A DNA stretch of 64,000 nt from Micromonospora inyonensis (lineage in GTDB: Bacteria; Actinomycetota; Actinomycetes; Mycobacteriales; Micromonosporaceae). This document shows positions 46,252 to 55,547 of this stretch, piece after piece. Numbering within the stretch: position 1 is the first letter of the stretch; the number at the start of each line of letters is the position of its first letter. A program made the position numbers and the translations under genes. Where the stretch lies: NCBI RefSeq assembly GCF_900091415.1, contig NZ_FMHU01000002.1, forward strand, positions 682,001-746,000. The letters run 5' to 3'. The notes beneath the pieces were generated by a model. That model did no database searches and was not told the DNA's origin. It worked only from the letters and a program-made list of their open reading frames with translations.

Positions 46252-48062
46252 GCGCGGTCGTGGTGGAGGAGAAGGTGGAGCCGGTGGGCGGGACGGGCCA
46301 GCCGACGGAGCGGGCCGAGACGGCCTGGCGCACCTTGCGCCGCGGTCTGGCCCTCTCCCCGGAGCTGCGGGTCGGCCTGGCCGGCACCCTGGCCCTGGCG
46401 CTGGTCTTCATGGTCGGTCGGGCCGCCGTGCCGGTGGCGGTGCAGCAGGGCATCGACCGGGGCCTGGTCGACGGGGTCGACCTGGGCACCGTCGGGACGG
46501 TGGTCGCGCTGACCGCCGCGACGCTGGTGATGACGACGCTCTGCGGCTACCTGATGATGCGTCGGCTGTTCACGGTCAGCGAGACGGCGTTGGCCAACGT
46601 CCGGACCCGGGCGTTCCGGCACGTGCACGACCTGTCGATGCTGCACCAGCAGTCCGAGCGGCGCGGTTCGCTGGTCTCCCGGGTGACCAGCGACGTCGAC
46701 CAGATCACCCAGTTCCTCCAGTGGGGCGGGGTGATCCTGATGATCAACCTCGGTCAGCTGGTGGTCACCACGATCGTCATGTTCGTCTACTCCTGGCAGC
46801 TGACCCTGGTGGTCTTCGCCGCCTTCCTGCCGGCCGTCCTGGTGATCCGGGCCCTCCAGCGTCGCCTCGGCGCCGCGTACGGGGTGGTCCGGCAGAGGCT
46901 GGGCGCGCTGCTCGCCACGGTCGCGGAGAGCGTGGTCGGTGCGTCGGTCATCCGGGCGTACGGGATCGCCGGCCGGACGGCGCGGCGGCTGGACGAGGCG
47001 ATCGACGGCCACCGGCGGGCCCAGCAACGGGCCATCCGGTTCAGCATCCTGGGCAGCTCGGTCGGGGAACTGGCGGCCGGTCTCGCCCTGGCCGGGGTGG
47101 TCGTGGTCGGGGTGAGCCTCGGCGCGGACCAGACGCTCTCGGTCGGTCAGATCACCGCGTTCCTGTTCCTGGTGACCCTCTTCATCCAGCCGGTGCAGAT
47201 CGCCACCGAGGTGCTCAACGAGGCGCAGAACGCGATCGCCGGCTGGCGGCGGGTGCTGGACGTGCTGGACCTGACCCCGGACGTGGCCGACCCGGGGGAG
47301 CAGGGGCGCCAGCTGCCACCGGGCCCGCTGGACGTCCGGTTCGCGCAGGTGGGCTTCGCGTACCCGGGTGGGCCGCCGGTGCTGCACGACATCGACCTGG
47401 AGATCCCGGCGAAGACCCGGGTGGCGGTGGTCGGCGAGACCGGCAGTGGCAAGACCACCTTCGCCAAGCTGCTCACCCGGCTGATGGACCCGACCACGGG
47501 CACGGTGCTGCTCTCCGGCGTGCCGCTGGAGCAGGTGCGCTTCGACTCGCTGCGCTCCCGGGTGGTGATGGTGCCGCAGGACGGTTTCCTCTTCGACGCG
47601 ACGGTGGGGGAGAACGTCCGCTTCGCCCGGCCGGACCTGAGCGACGAGCAGCTCGTCGCGGCCTTCACCGAGTTGGGGCTCGTCGACTGGCTGGAGGGGC
47701 TGCCGTCCGGGCTGGACACCCCGGTCGGGGAGCGGGGCGAGGCGCTCAGCGTGGGGGAGCGGCAGCTGGTCGCGCTCGCCCGGGCGTACGTCGCCGACCC
47801 GGATCTGCTGGTGCTGGACGAGGCGACCAGCGCGGTCGACCCCGCCACCGAGGTGCGGCTCCAGCGGACCCTGGACGCGGTGACCCGGGGCCGGACCACG
47901 CTGGCCATCGCCCACCGGCTCTCCACGGCGCAGGCGGCCGACGAGGTGATCGTGGTGGACCGGGGCCGGGTGGTGCAGCGCGGCCCGCATGACGAGCTGA
48001 TCCGGGAACCGGATTCGGTGTACGGGCTGCTCTACGCCTCCTGGCTGGAGCAGACGCGGTGA
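46248..48062 (+). CDS. ABC exporter half-transporter, catalytic partner
   Basis: A 604-residue half-transporter with six helices (about 40-320) and an ATP-binding domain (about 360-600). Walker A GETGSGKTT (from 396), the catalytic E525 in LDEATSAVD and the switch H556 in IAHRLST are canonical, but the signature is LSVGE (from 500) and not LSGGQ. Paired with the upstream partner, this puts all defects in one ATP site, as in known asymmetric exporters. GTG start inside the junction repeat. Confidence 0.9.
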   Translation: MSAVVVEEKVEPVGGTGQPTERAETAWRTLRRGLALSPELRVGLAGTLALALVFMVGRAAVPVAVQQGIDRGLVDGVDLGTVGTVVALTAATLVMTTLCGYLMMRRLFTVSETALANVRTRAFRHVHDLSMLHQQSERRGSLVSRVTSDVDQITQFLQWGGVILMINLGQLVVTTIVMFVYSWQLTLVVFAAFLPAVLVIRALQRRLGAAYGVVRQRLGALLATVAESVVGASVIRAYGIAGRTARRLDEAIDGHRRAQQRAIRFSILGSSVGELAAGLALAGVVVVGVSLGADQTLSVGQITAFLFLVTLFIQPVQIATEVLNEAQNAIAGWRRVLDVLDLTPDVADPGEQGRQLPPGPLDVRFAQVGFAYPGGPPVLHDIDLEIPAKTRVAVVGETGSGKTTFAKLLTRLMDPTTGTVLLSGVPLEQVRFDSLRSRVVMVPQDGFLFDATVGENVRFARPDLSDEQLVAAFTELGLVDWLEGLPSGLDTPVGERGEALSVGERQLVALARAYVADPDLLVLDEATSAVDPATEVRLQRTLDAVTRGRTTLAIAHRLSTAQAADEVIVVDRGRVVQRGPHDELIREPDSVYGLLYASWLEQTR

Positions 48063-48124
48063 CCCGGCGGCGGTCGGCGGCGGATCGGCTGGACGCCCGT
48101 GTCCGGGTGCTCTAACCTTCCGGG

Positions 48125-48142
48125 TTAGGTTAGCCTAACCTA
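48125..48142. promoter_or_regulatory. Iron box (IdeR/DmdR-type operator)
   Basis: TAGGTTAG-C-CTAACCTA is a 17-bp perfect palindrome matching the known IdeR/DmdR1 consensus closely. It lies 16 bp before the start of the haem-utilisation gene, so that gene should be repressed by iron-loaded regulator. Confidence 0.88.
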
Positions 48143-48157
48143 CGGAAAGGGGCGATC

Positions 48158-48901
48158 ATGCGACCGAGCAGCGCCGAGACGGTCCGGACCCTGGTCGCGG
48201 GCCGCCTCCCCGGGCTGGTGCACCTGGCGCACCGTCCGGGGCCGTACCAGGTCCGGCACGTCACCGACCCCGACGGCCGGGTGCTGATGCTCGTGCCGGT
48301 GGTCAGCGACCTGGCCGCCGCGCTGTGCCCCACCGGCGACGTCGCCGTGGTGCTCGACGTGCTGGACCTGCCCCCGGCGGCGGGCGCGCCGTCGCTGGGC
48401 CGGGCCTGGGTCTCCGGCTGGGCGGCGCCCCTTCGCGGAGCGGACGCCCGGGACGCCGCGGTGGACTTCGCCGCCGTGGAGCCGACCGGTGACCTGCTCG
48501 ACGTCGGCACCCGGTTCCGGCTGTACCGGTTCGAGGTGGCCGAGGCCCGCCTGGACGTCGCCGGGGAGGTGCGACGCGTCCCGCGCGACGAGTACGCCGC
48601 CGCCGACCCGGACCCCCTGCACCCGGTGGAGGGCGCGCTCCTGGCCGACTTCGCCGAACACCACGGTGACCAGGTCGCCGCCTATCTACGACGGCAGCTC
48701 GGCCGGCTCGTCGAGCGGGCCGGCGCGCCGCCCCGGATCGTCCGCGTCGACCGGTACGGCCTGGTGGTGTCCCTCGGCGGGCCCGGCGCCCGGCAGCGGG
48801 CCCGACTGGCGTTCCCCCGGCCGGTCGCCGACCACGCCGACCTGGCTCGGCTGCTGCACCCGGTGCTCTGCCGACGCCAGGCGTCGCCCCGTCCGGCCTG
48901 A
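48158..48901 (+). CDS. Iron-regulated DUF2470/HugZ-like haem-utilisation protein
   Basis: A 247-residue protein. The N-terminal part (about 1-150) resembles the PNPOx-like split barrel of HugZ-type proteins; the C-terminal part (about 155-240) fits DUF2470, with PLHPVEGALLADFAEHHGDQ and the RVDRYGLVVSL...RLAFPRPVADHADLARLLHP pattern. HugZ proteins bind or degrade haem to release iron. The iron box upstream supports an iron-starvation role. ATG 48158 with GAAAGGGG upstream. Haem-degrading activity is not certain. Confidence 0.82.
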   Translation: MRPSSAETVRTLVAGRLPGLVHLAHRPGPYQVRHVTDPDGRVLMLVPVVSDLAAALCPTGDVAVVLDVLDLPPAAGAPSLGRAWVSGWAAPLRGADARDAAVDFAAVEPTGDLLDVGTRFRLYRFEVAEARLDVAGEVRRVPRDEYAAADPDPLHPVEGALLADFAEHHGDQVAAYLRRQLGRLVERAGAPPRIVRVDRYGLVVSLGGPGARQRARLAFPRPVADHADLARLLHPVLCRRQASPRPA

Positions 48902-48905
48902 CGGG

Positions 48906-49514
48906 TCAGCCGGGGAAGACCCCGTCCAGTGGCCCGGTCAGGTAGCGCTGCACGCCGGGACCGATCGCGGTGACCAGGGTCTCCGGCGGAGTGGAGGCCA
49001 GCGGCTCCAGCCGGATGACGTACCGCATCAGCACCAGCCCGCCCATCTGGGCGGCGGCCAGGGAGCCGCGCAGCGGCAGCTCGGCCGGATCGGCGTCGAG
49101 GTGCTGGAGCACCCGGCGCAGCACCTGGGTGACCAGGAACTCCCGCAGCAGCCGGGCGGTCCACTCGGTGGTCACCGCCGAGCGCAGCAGCGCGACCCCG
49201 GCCATGCCGGCCGGTGAGTCCCAGACCGCGAGGAAGGCCCGGACCAGGCGTTCGCCGATCCGTTCCGGATCGCCGTCGAGCACGCCGGGCAGCAGCCGCC
49301 CCGGATCGATCGGCGCGTTCATCGCGGCCAGGAAGAGCTTGTCCTTGCTCCCGAAGTAGTGGTGGACCAGGGCCGGGTCGACCCCGGCCGCCCCGGCGAT
49401 CGCCCGGATCGACGCCGCGTCGAAGCCCCGTGCGGCGAACGCCGTCCGGGCCGCCGTGAGGATCGCCTCCCGGGTCTCCGGGTTGCCCGGCCGTCGTCCG
49501 GTCCGTCCGCTCAT
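48906..49514 (-). CDS. TetR-family regulator of the adjacent ABC transporter
   Basis: A 202-residue TetR protein. The N-terminal helix-turn-helix (about 15-60) ends in the VDPALVHHYFGSKDKLFLAAM hallmark; the C-terminal domain (about 80-195) is TetR_C-like and would bind a ligand. It is the third gene of a minus-strand unit ATPase-permease-TetR. A 30-bp palindrome at 51096-51125 before the ATPase gene is its likely operator, making this an auto-regulated efflux unit. Confidence 0.9.
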   Translation of the reverse strand: MSGRTGRRPGNPETREAILTAARTAFAARGFDAASIRAIAGAAGVDPALVHHYFGSKDKLFLAAMNAPIDPGRLLPGVLDGDPERIGERLVRAFLAVWDSPAGMAGVALLRSAVTTEWTARLLREFLVTQVLRRVLQHLDADPAELPLRGSLAAAQMGGLVLMRYVIRLEPLASTPPETLVTAIGPGVQRYLTGPLDGVFPG

Positions 49515-49592
49515 CGCCGCCTCTCGCTCGTCACCCCGCCCGCCGGCCGGTGTCGGGTCCGCTGCCGGCGGGCGGACCGTGTCCGGTCCTCG

Positions 49593-50348
49593 TCAACCGC
49601 TGCGCCGGCGCAGCGTGGCCGCGGCGAGCACCAGGGCCAGCAGTGCCGCCCCGGCCAGCACCGCGAGGTCCCGCCACATCGTGGCGGTGGGCTCGGCGTG
49701 CGCGCCGACCTCCCGCAAGGCCTCGACCGCGTACGACAGGGGGAAGACGTCGCTGACCGCCTGGAGCCAGCCCACCATCTGCTCCCGCGCGACGAAGAGC
49801 CCGCAGAGCAGGAGTTGGGGGAAGACCACGACCGGAAGGAACTGTACGGCCTGGAACTCGGTACGGGCGAAGGCGCTGCACAGCAGCCCCAGTGCCATGC
49901 CGAGCAGGGCGGTCACCACGGCGATCACGATCACCAGCGGGGCGCTGCCCGCGGTCTCCAGGTCGAGCAGCCCGTACGTCACCACGGCGACCACCATCGC
50001 CTGCACCGCGGCGGCCAACCCGAACGCCAGCCCGTAGCCGAGGAGCAGGTCGAGCTTGCTCAGCGGGGTGGTGAGCAGCCGTTCCAGCGTCCCCGTGGTG
50101 CGCTCGCGCAGCATCGCGATGCTGGTCAGCAGGAACATGATGGTGAACGGGAAGACGCCCAGCATGACCAGGGCGACCCGGTCGAAGGTGGAGGGTTGCC
50201 CGGGTGGAGTGGGCTGCTCGGAGAACATGAAGTAGAGCAGTGCCAGCAGCAGGCTCGGCACCACGAGCAGCAGGGCGATCGTCCGGGGGTCGTGCCGGAG
50301 CTGACGCAGCACCCGTCCGGCGGTGGCCGCCACGATGCGCGGGTTCAC
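49593..50348 (-). CDS. ABC-2 type transporter permease
   Basis: A 251-residue membrane protein with six helices (about 22-40, 58-78, 105-125, 137-160, 167-188, 222-245). It has the ABC2 features RTIALLLVVPSLLLALLYFMF and RERTTGTLERLLTTPLSKLDLLLGY. It starts with a GTG overlapping the ATPase stop (GTGA) and would act as a dimer with that ATPase to export drugs or lipids. Substrate unknown. Confidence 0.9.
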   Translation of the reverse strand: MNPRIVAATAGRVLRQLRHDPRTIALLLVVPSLLLALLYFMFSEQPTPPGQPSTFDRVALVMLGVFPFTIMFLLTSIAMLRERTTGTLERLLTTPLSKLDLLLGYGLAFGLAAAVQAMVVAVVTYGLLDLETAGSAPLVIVIAVVTALLGMALGLLCSAFARTEFQAVQFLPVVVFPQLLLCGLFVAREQMVGWLQAVSDVFPLSYAVEALREVGAHAEPTATMWRDLAVLAGAALLALVLAAATLRRRSG

Positions 50349-51079
50349 GACTCCTCCCGTCCGGCGCGCGCCTCGGTCGCCCGGATCAGGCGCAGGAAGG
50401 CCTCGTCCAGGTCCGTCACGCCGGCCGCAGCGCGCACCCCGTCGGGGGTGTCGTCGGCGAGCAGGCGGCCCTGCCGGATCAGCAGCAGCCGGTCACAGCG
50501 GGCGGCCTCGTCCATCACATGACTGGAGACCAGCAGGGTGGTGCCGGCGGCGGCCAGCTCGTGGAACCGGGCCCAGAGGTCGGCCCGGAGCACCGGGTCC
50601 TGCCCGACGGTCGGCTCGTCGAGCACCACCAGCTCCGGCTGGCCGACCAGGACGCAGGCCAGCGAGACCCGACTGCGCTGCCCGCCGGAGAGCGCGCCGG
50701 CGAGTTGCCCGGCCGCCTCGGTGAGCCCGACCTCGGCCACCGCGCGGTCGGCGTCGGCCCGGCCGCGCCCGTGCACCGCGGCGAAGTACCGGACGTTCTC
50801 CCGGACCGTCAGGTCGGCGTAGACGCTCGGTGCCTGGGTGAGGTACCCGACCTGCCGCCGCAGGGCCGCCGTCCCGGCCGGTCGGCCGAGCACGGTCACC
50901 GTGCCGGAGCTGACCGTCTGCACCCCGACCACCGCGCGCATCAGCGTGGTCTTGCCGCTGCCGCTCGGGCCGAGCAGCCCGGTCACCGTGCCGCGTGGTA
51001 CGGCGCAGCTCACGCCCTCCAGGACCCGGCGCCCGCCCCGGTCGACCACCAGGCCGTCCAGGGTGATCGCGTTGTCCAT
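50345..51079 (-). CDS. ABC transporter ATP-binding protein
   Basis: A 244-residue ATPase with Walker A GPSGSGKTT, Q-loop YLTQAPSVYADLTVRENV, signature LSGGQRSRVSLA, Walker B LVVLDEPTVGQDP and switch His in SSHVMDEA. It belongs to the DrrA/CcmA-like exporters. The ATG at 51079 has GGGAGG 8 nt upstream; the frame is open to 51160 through the operator, so the shorter start is preferred. It pairs with the permease downstream. Confidence 0.92.
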   Translation of the reverse strand: MDNAITLDGLVVDRGGRRVLEGVSCAVPRGTVTGLLGPSGSGKTTLMRAVVGVQTVSSGTVTVLGRPAGTAALRRQVGYLTQAPSVYADLTVRENVRYFAAVHGRGRADADRAVAEVGLTEAAGQLAGALSGGQRSRVSLACVLVGQPELVVLDEPTVGQDPVLRADLWARFHELAAAGTTLLVSSHVMDEAARCDRLLLIRQGRLLADDTPDGVRAAAGVTDLDEAFLRLIRATEARAGREES

Positions 51080-51095
51080 CCCGCCTCCCTTCAAT

Positions 51096-51125
51096 TCATC
51101 ACCCGTTGAACTCAACGGTAGATGA
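51096..51125. promoter_or_regulatory. 30-bp palindrome, probable TetR operator
   Basis: Outer arms TCATC/GATGA and inner arms CCGTTGA/TCAACGG are symmetric; 12 of 15 base pairs match. It lies 17-46 bp upstream of the ATPase start on the minus strand, where its promoter should be, and hisI is divergent about 180 bp away. Confidence 0.75.
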
Positions 51126-51291
51126 CTTCTCGGGCGTGCACAACGGACCCCTCCTGCCACGCCGCCGCCGACCGGTTCCGATCAGCCGTCCCCGGACGCC
51201 GGCCCGCCGTGTCGTCCTGCGGCGTCCCCGGCACCGGGACGGGCTGGTCCCTGGAATCGGGACGGGCTGGGTGCGTCCGCACAGCGTGCGG

Positions 51292-51297
51292 GACAAT
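51292..51297 (+). promoter_or_regulatory. -10 box (GACAAT) of hisI-trpE
   Basis: GACAAT ends 8 nt before the GTG at 51306. Just upstream lie a CCGCAC/GTGCGG hairpin (51277-51291) and two direct copies of CGGGACGGGCTGG (51235-51247 and 51258-51270), possible control sites for this mixed his/trp unit. Confidence 0.45.
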
Positions 51298-51305
51298 GGG
51301 TGACT

Positions 51306-51797
51306 GTGCCCGTACCTGACGCGCCGGTGACCGGCGTCCCCGCCCGCCCGCACCACCCCGCCCCCACCGGGCCGGTCCGCCCGTCCCGGCTCGACCCGGC
51401 CATCGCCGCCCGGCTCCGCCGGGGGGCCGACGGCCTGGTCGCCGCCGTGGTCCGTCAGCACGACTCCGGTGAGGTGCTGATGGTCGCCTGGATGGACGAC
51501 GAGGCGTTGCACCGCACGCTGACCACCGGTCGGGCCACCTACTGGTCGCGCAGTCGCCAGGAGTACTGGGTCAAGGGCGCCACCTCCGGCCACCACCAGT
51601 ACGTCCGCTCAGTGGCCCTGGACTGCGACGGCGACGCGCTGCTGGTCAGCGTCGACCAGGTCGGCCCGGCCTGCCACACCGGCCGGCGCAGCTGCTTCTC
51701 CGCGGAACTGCCGGTGACCGGCCGCCCGGGGGAGCTGCCGGCCGGCGAGCCGAGCGGGGACCTGCCGGTCACCGAGGGCGCGGTGGGTACGCCATGA
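51306..51797 (+). CDS. hisI: HisI, phosphoribosyl-AMP cyclohydrolase
   Basis: About 163 residues. The conserved [36 protein letters not shown] and the metal-binding [26 protein letters not shown] blocks define HisI. It opens the adenine ring of PR-AMP in histidine synthesis. There is no HisE domain; hisE/hisG are not in the window. I prefer the GTG at 51306 (8 nt after the -10 box) over the GTG at 51300. The stop overlaps trpE, joining the two pathways in one unit. Confidence 0.93.
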   Translation: MPVPDAPVTGVPARPHHPAPTGPVRPSRLDPAIAARLRRGADGLVAAVVRQHDSGEVLMVAWMDDEALHRTLTTGRATYWSRSRQEYWVKGATSGHHQYVRSVALDCDGDALLVSVDQVGPACHTGRRSCFSAELPVTGRPGELPAGEPSGDLPVTEGAVGTP

Positions 51798-53347
51798 CCG
51801 ACGGCGTGGTGAGCCCCGACCTGGCCACCTTCACCGACCTGGCGGCCCGTTGGCGGGTCGTTCCGGTCGTCCGGCGGCTGCTGGCCGACGGCGAGACCCC
51901 GGTCGGGGTCTACCGCAAGCTCGCCGGTGGCCCGGGCACCTTCCTGCTGGAATCCGCCGAGCAGGGCGTCGGGTCGGCCGGGCTGGCCTGGTCCCGGTAC
52001 AGCTTCATCGGCGTGCGCAGCAGCGCCACCCTGGTCGAGCGGGACGGCCGGGCCACCTGGCTCGGGCAGCCCCCCGCCGGCCTGCCCACCGGGGGCGACC
52101 CGGCCCGGGTGCTGCGCGACACGGTGACCGCGCTGGCCGGACCGGCGTTCGACCCGACCAGCGGCATGCCCCCGCTGACCGGCGGCATGGTCGGCTACCT
52201 CGGGTACGACCTGATCCGTCGCCTGGAACGGCTGCCCACGCTCAGCGAGGACGACCTCGGTGTGCCCGAGCTGGGCATGATGCTCGCCACCGACCTGGTC
52301 GTCCTGGACCACTACGAGGGCTCGGCGATCCTGATCGCCAACGCGGTCCTGCCGCCGCCCGACGAGCCGGACCGGGCGGCCGAGGTGACCGCCGCCTACC
52401 ACCACGCGATCGGTCGTCTCGATGCGATGACCTCGGCGCTCTCCCGGCCGAACCCGCCGATGATCTCCACGGTCGACCGGCCGCCGGTCGGTGCGGTGAC
52501 CTGCCGGACGGCCGAGGGGAGCTACCCGAAGGCGGTCGAGGCGGCCAAGGAGGCCATCCGGGCCGGGGAGTGCTTCCAGATCGTGCTGGCGCAGCGCTTC
52601 GAGCGGCGCACCCACGCCGACCCGCTGGACGTCTACCGGGTGCTGCGCACCACCAACCCCAGCCCGTACATGTACCTGCTCCGCTTCGACGGCTTCGACA
52701 TCGTCGGTTCCTCGCCGGAGGCGCACCTGAAGGTCACCGGCAGCGACGACGGGCAGCGCCGGGCGCTGCTGCACCCGATCGCCGGCACCCGGCCCCGGGG
52801 CGTCGACCCGGAGCACGACGCCCGGCTCGCCACCGAGCTGCTGGCCGACCCGAAGGAGCGGGCCGAGCACGTCATGCTGGTCGACCTGGGCCGCAACGAC
52901 CTGGGCCGGGTGTGCCGGCCGGGCTCGGTCGAGGTGCCCGAGTTCGCCACCATCGAGCGGTACAGCCACGTCATGCACATCGTCTCGACCGTGGTCGGCA
53001 CACTCCGTCCGGACGCCACCGCGTTCGACGCCCTCGCCGCGACCTTCCCCGCCGGCACCCTCTCCGGTGCGCCGAAGGTCCGGGCGATGGAGATCATCGA
53101 GGAGCTGGAGCCGGTCCGCCGGGGCCTCTACGGCGGCACGGTCGGTTACTTCGGCTTCGGTGGGGACCTGGACATGGCGATCGCGATCCGGACCGCCCTG
53201 ATCCGGGACGGCTGGGCGTACGTCCAGGCCGGTGCGGGGGTGGTGGCCGATTCTGATCCCGCCGCCGAGGACCGGGAGACCCGGGCCAAGGCCGCCGCGG
53301 TGCTCGCCGCCATCGCCGCCGCCGAGACCCTCCGGCCGGCCCGGTGA
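51794..53347 (+). CDS. trpE: TrpE, anthranilate synthase component I
   Basis: A 517-residue chorismate-binding enzyme making anthranilate with TrpG glutaminase (not in the window). The C-terminal catalytic part has [51 protein letters not shown] and [20 protein letters not shown]. The N-terminal LLESAEQG region is the usual tryptophan-feedback element. The ATG overlaps the hisI stop; its own stop overlaps the TIGR02234 gene (GTGA). Confidence 0.95.
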   Translation: MTDGVVSPDLATFTDLAARWRVVPVVRRLLADGETPVGVYRKLAGGPGTFLLESAEQGVGSAGLAWSRYSFIGVRSSATLVERDGRATWLGQPPAGLPTGGDPARVLRDTVTALAGPAFDPTSGMPPLTGGMVGYLGYDLIRRLERLPTLSEDDLGVPELGMMLATDLVVLDHYEGSAILIANAVLPPPDEPDRAAEVTAAYHHAIGRLDAMTSALSRPNPPMISTVDRPPVGAVTCRTAEGSYPKAVEAAKEAIRAGECFQIVLAQRFERRTHADPLDVYRVLRTTNPSPYMYLLRFDGFDIVGSSPEAHLKVTGSDDGQRRALLHPIAGTRPRGVDPEHDARLATELLADPKERAEHVMLVDLGRNDLGRVCRPGSVEVPEFATIERYSHVMHIVSTVVGTLRPDATAFDALAATFPAGTLSGAPKVRAMEIIEELEPVRRGLYGGTVGYFGFGGDLDMAIAIRTALIRDGWAYVQAGAGVVADSDPAAEDRETRAKAAAVLAAIAAAETLRPAR

Positions 53348-53928
53348 GTACGCCGCCGTCGCCGGCCGGGCGGCGCGAGATGACGTACGCGGTGCTGCTC
53401 TGCCTGGCCGGAGCGGGGCTGGCGGTCTGGGCGGCGACCCGGACCTGGGCGGTCGAGGTGACGCCCCGGCCGGTGCCGCTCCCGGCGCTGCGGGAGGAGC
53501 GGTCCGGGGCCGCCCTGCTGCCCTGGCTGCCCGCGCTGGCGGTGGTCGCGCTGGCCGGCGCGGGGGCGGTGCTCGCCACCCGGGGCGGGCTGCGTCGCCT
53601 GGTCGGGCTGCTGATCCTGGTGCTCGGCGCGGCCGTGGCGGCCGGCGGCGGGTACGCCCTGGCCGCCGGGTTCGCCGGTGACGTCAGTCGACAGTGGCCG
53701 GCCCTCTGCCTGCTCGGCGGCCTGCTCGCGGCGGTCGGTGGGGCGTGGACGGCCCGGCGCGGGTCGGCCTGGCCGGCGATGGGTGCCCGCTACGAGCGCC
53801 CGGCCCGGGGCGGTGCCACCACCGCCGACGGGCCGGCGGCCCCCGGTGCGGTGGTACCGACGCGGGGGAGGGGCACCACCGACGCGTGGGACGCGCTGGA
53901 CCGGGGCGAGGACCCGACGGTCAGCTGA
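53344..53928 (+). CDS. Trp-operon-associated membrane protein (TIGR02234)
   Basis: A 194-residue protein with four membrane helices (about 13-31, 57-78, 86-106, 118-138) and the family features TRTWAVE near the first helix and a soluble C-terminus. TIGR02234 proteins follow trpE in many actinobacteria; function unknown. The start overlaps trpE. Its last 8 bp overlap the convergent small gene. Confidence 0.85.
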   Translation: MSTPPSPAGRREMTYAVLLCLAGAGLAVWAATRTWAVEVTPRPVPLPALREERSGAALLPWLPALAVVALAGAGAVLATRGGLRRLVGLLILVLGAAVAAGGGYALAAGFAGDVSRQWPALCLLGGLLAAVGGAWTARRGSAWPAMGARYERPARGGATTADGPAAPGAVVPTRGRGTTDAWDALDRGEDPTVS

Positions 53929-54184
53929 CCGGCTGCCGCTCGTCGGCCCGGGCGGCGGCTCGGGCCGCCGCCAGCTCCTCCACCAGGCGGTTCAGTTCGG
54001 CACGGCGGTCGGCGCGGGCCCGGTCCGCGCAGACCGCCTCCCAGGCGTTGCCCCGGGAGGTGCGCATCCGCTCCTCGCCGACGACCGCCCGCTCCAGGGT
54101 GTGCACCACGCCGACGGCGAGCGAGGCGACCGTCCGGGAGATCGTGGTGAGTCCGATGGTCGATGGAGGCTGGCCAGTACTCAT
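53921..54184 (-). CDS. Small unknown protein with helical C-terminus
   Basis: An 87-residue protein. The first 30 residues are mildly hydrophobic (TIGLTTISRTVASLAVGVVHTLERAV); the rest is a charged helix rich in Arg/Ala/Glu that may form a coiled coil. The ATG at 54184 has GGAG 6 nt upstream. I do not recognise the family. It is convergent with the TIGR02234 gene. Confidence 0.6.
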   Translation of the reverse strand: MSTGQPPSTIGLTTISRTVASLAVGVVHTLERAVVGEERMRTSRGNAWEAVCADRARADRRAELNRLVEELAAARAAARADERQPVS

Positions 54185-54605
54185 GATCACTCCGCAACGG
54201 GATCGTCGGGTCGGTGGGGCGGGCCCGTTTCCGAGTCTGCCCGAAGCTGATGCTGCCGGCTTCACGTTTCGCCGTGATGACCGCCGCATCAACACTCCGT
54301 CGGAGCGAACGCCGTGGTCAGGGTCGTTGGTCCTTGACCTTCGTCACACCGGACCTGGCGGTTGCGCCCGCGGGCCGGGGACGGGACGCCTCGCGCGGAC
54401 AACGGCCGGCGGTGGTGTCATGATGATGAGGATGATCGATGAGCCGGTGGCGGCGGGCGGTGGGGACGATGGCGGTGGTCGACTCGGCCGGCCGCGCTGC
54501 GTGTTTTTCCACTCACCGGAAGTCGGTCATTATGCCCCAGCCCATCTCGTGAGGCGCGCCATACCCCCCCACCTGGGGTTCAGCGCCGCCACCTAGCATC
54601 GGCCC
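54185..54605 (+). promoter_or_regulatory. trpC upstream region with -10 box TAGCAT (54595-54600)
   Basis: This 421-bp gap is less GC-rich than its neighbours. TAGCAT ends 5 nt before the ATG at 54606, fitting a leaderless trpC mRNA. I looked for a Trp-rich leader peptide and found none; a 58-codon frame at 54420-54596 (starting MMMRMID) has no Trp codon. Nothing else is recognisable. Confidence 0.4.
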
Positions 54606-55496
54606 ATGACACCCGGAGAGGGGAGTCCGTTGGTGACTGCTGAGCATGAGCACGCGGAGGGGGACGAGGCCGGTCCGACGGCGCCCGCCAGCGTGCTCGA
54701 CGAGATCCTGGCCGGCGTACGTGAGGACGTCGCCCGCCGGCAGGAGCAGATCCCGCTGGAGCGGATCCGCGAACTCGCCGCCGCCGCCCCACCACCGCTG
54801 GACGCGTACGCGGCCCTGCGGCGGCCCGGCGTGGCGGTGATCGCCGAGGTGAAACGGTCCTCGCCGTCACGCGGGCAACTCGCCGAGATCGCCGACCCCG
54901 CCGACCTGGCGGGGGAGTACGCCGCCGGCGGCGCCCGGGCGATCAGCGTGCTCACCGAGGGGCGCTGGTTCGGCGGGTCGCTGGACGACCTGGCCGCCGT
55001 GCGGGCCGCGGTGAACGTCCCGGTCCTGCGCAAGGACTTCGTGGTCTCCAGTTACCAGGTCCACGAGGCGCGGGCGCACGGCGCCGACCTGGTGCTGCTG
55101 ATCGTCGCGGCGCTGGAGCAGAACGCCCTGGTCGGGCTCCTGGAGCGGATCGAGTCGCTCGGGATGACCGCGCTGGTCGAGGTGCACGACGAGGAGGAGG
55201 CCGACCGGGCCCTGGAGGCCGGTGCCCAGGTGATCGGGGTCAACGCCCGCGACCTGCGCACCCTGGAGGTCGACCGGTCGGTGTTCGAGCGGATCGCGCC
55301 GGGCCTGCCCAGCAGCGTGGTCAAGATCGCCGAGTCCGGCGTGCGCGGCCCGCACGACCTCATCCGGTACGCCTCGGCCGGGGCGGACGCCGTCCTGGTC
55401 GGCGAGGGCCTGGTCACCCAGAAGAGCCCCCGCGAGGCGGTGTCGGAGTTGGTCAACGCCGGCAACCACCCGGCCACCCCACGTCCGGTGCGCTGA
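54606..55496 (+). CDS. trpC: TrpC, indole-3-glycerol phosphate synthase
   Basis: A 296-residue TIM barrel. [54 protein letters not shown] and the [22 protein letters not shown] blocks define TrpC. It closes the indole ring in tryptophan synthesis. The ATG at 54606 sits just after a -10 box; a GTG at 54633 with GAGGGGAG upstream is equally possible and would drop nine residues. The product passes to TrpB/TrpA, encoded next. Confidence 0.93.
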   Translation: MTPGEGSPLVTAEHEHAEGDEAGPTAPASVLDEILAGVREDVARRQEQIPLERIRELAAAAPPPLDAYAALRRPGVAVIAEVKRSSPSRGQLAEIADPADLAGEYAAGGARAISVLTEGRWFGGSLDDLAAVRAAVNVPVLRKDFVVSSYQVHEARAHGADLVLLIVAALEQNALVGLLERIESLGMTALVEVHDEEEADRALEAGAQVIGVNARDLRTLEVDRSVFERIAPGLPSSVVKIAESGVRGPHDLIRYASAGADAVLVGEGLVTQKSPREAVSELVNAGNHPATPRPVR

Positions 55497-55547
55497 GGCG
55501 CACCGGACCCGCCCGAGCCCGTCAGCACCGAGAGGACCAGACCACCG

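Noticed and set aside
42373..48062. A terpene biosynthetic cluster with the ABC exporter
   Set aside because: The genes are on different strands, separated by an unrelated TIGR03085 gene, and there are no tailoring or precursor genes.
37614..51125. Genomic island or prophage
   Set aside because: No integrase, tRNA site, flanking direct repeats or shift in composition; it is an accessory gene set between conserved his genes.
54420..54596. A 58-codon frame upstream of trpC as a trp leader peptide
   Set aside because: It has no Trp codons, no ribosome-binding site and no terminator/antiterminator pair.
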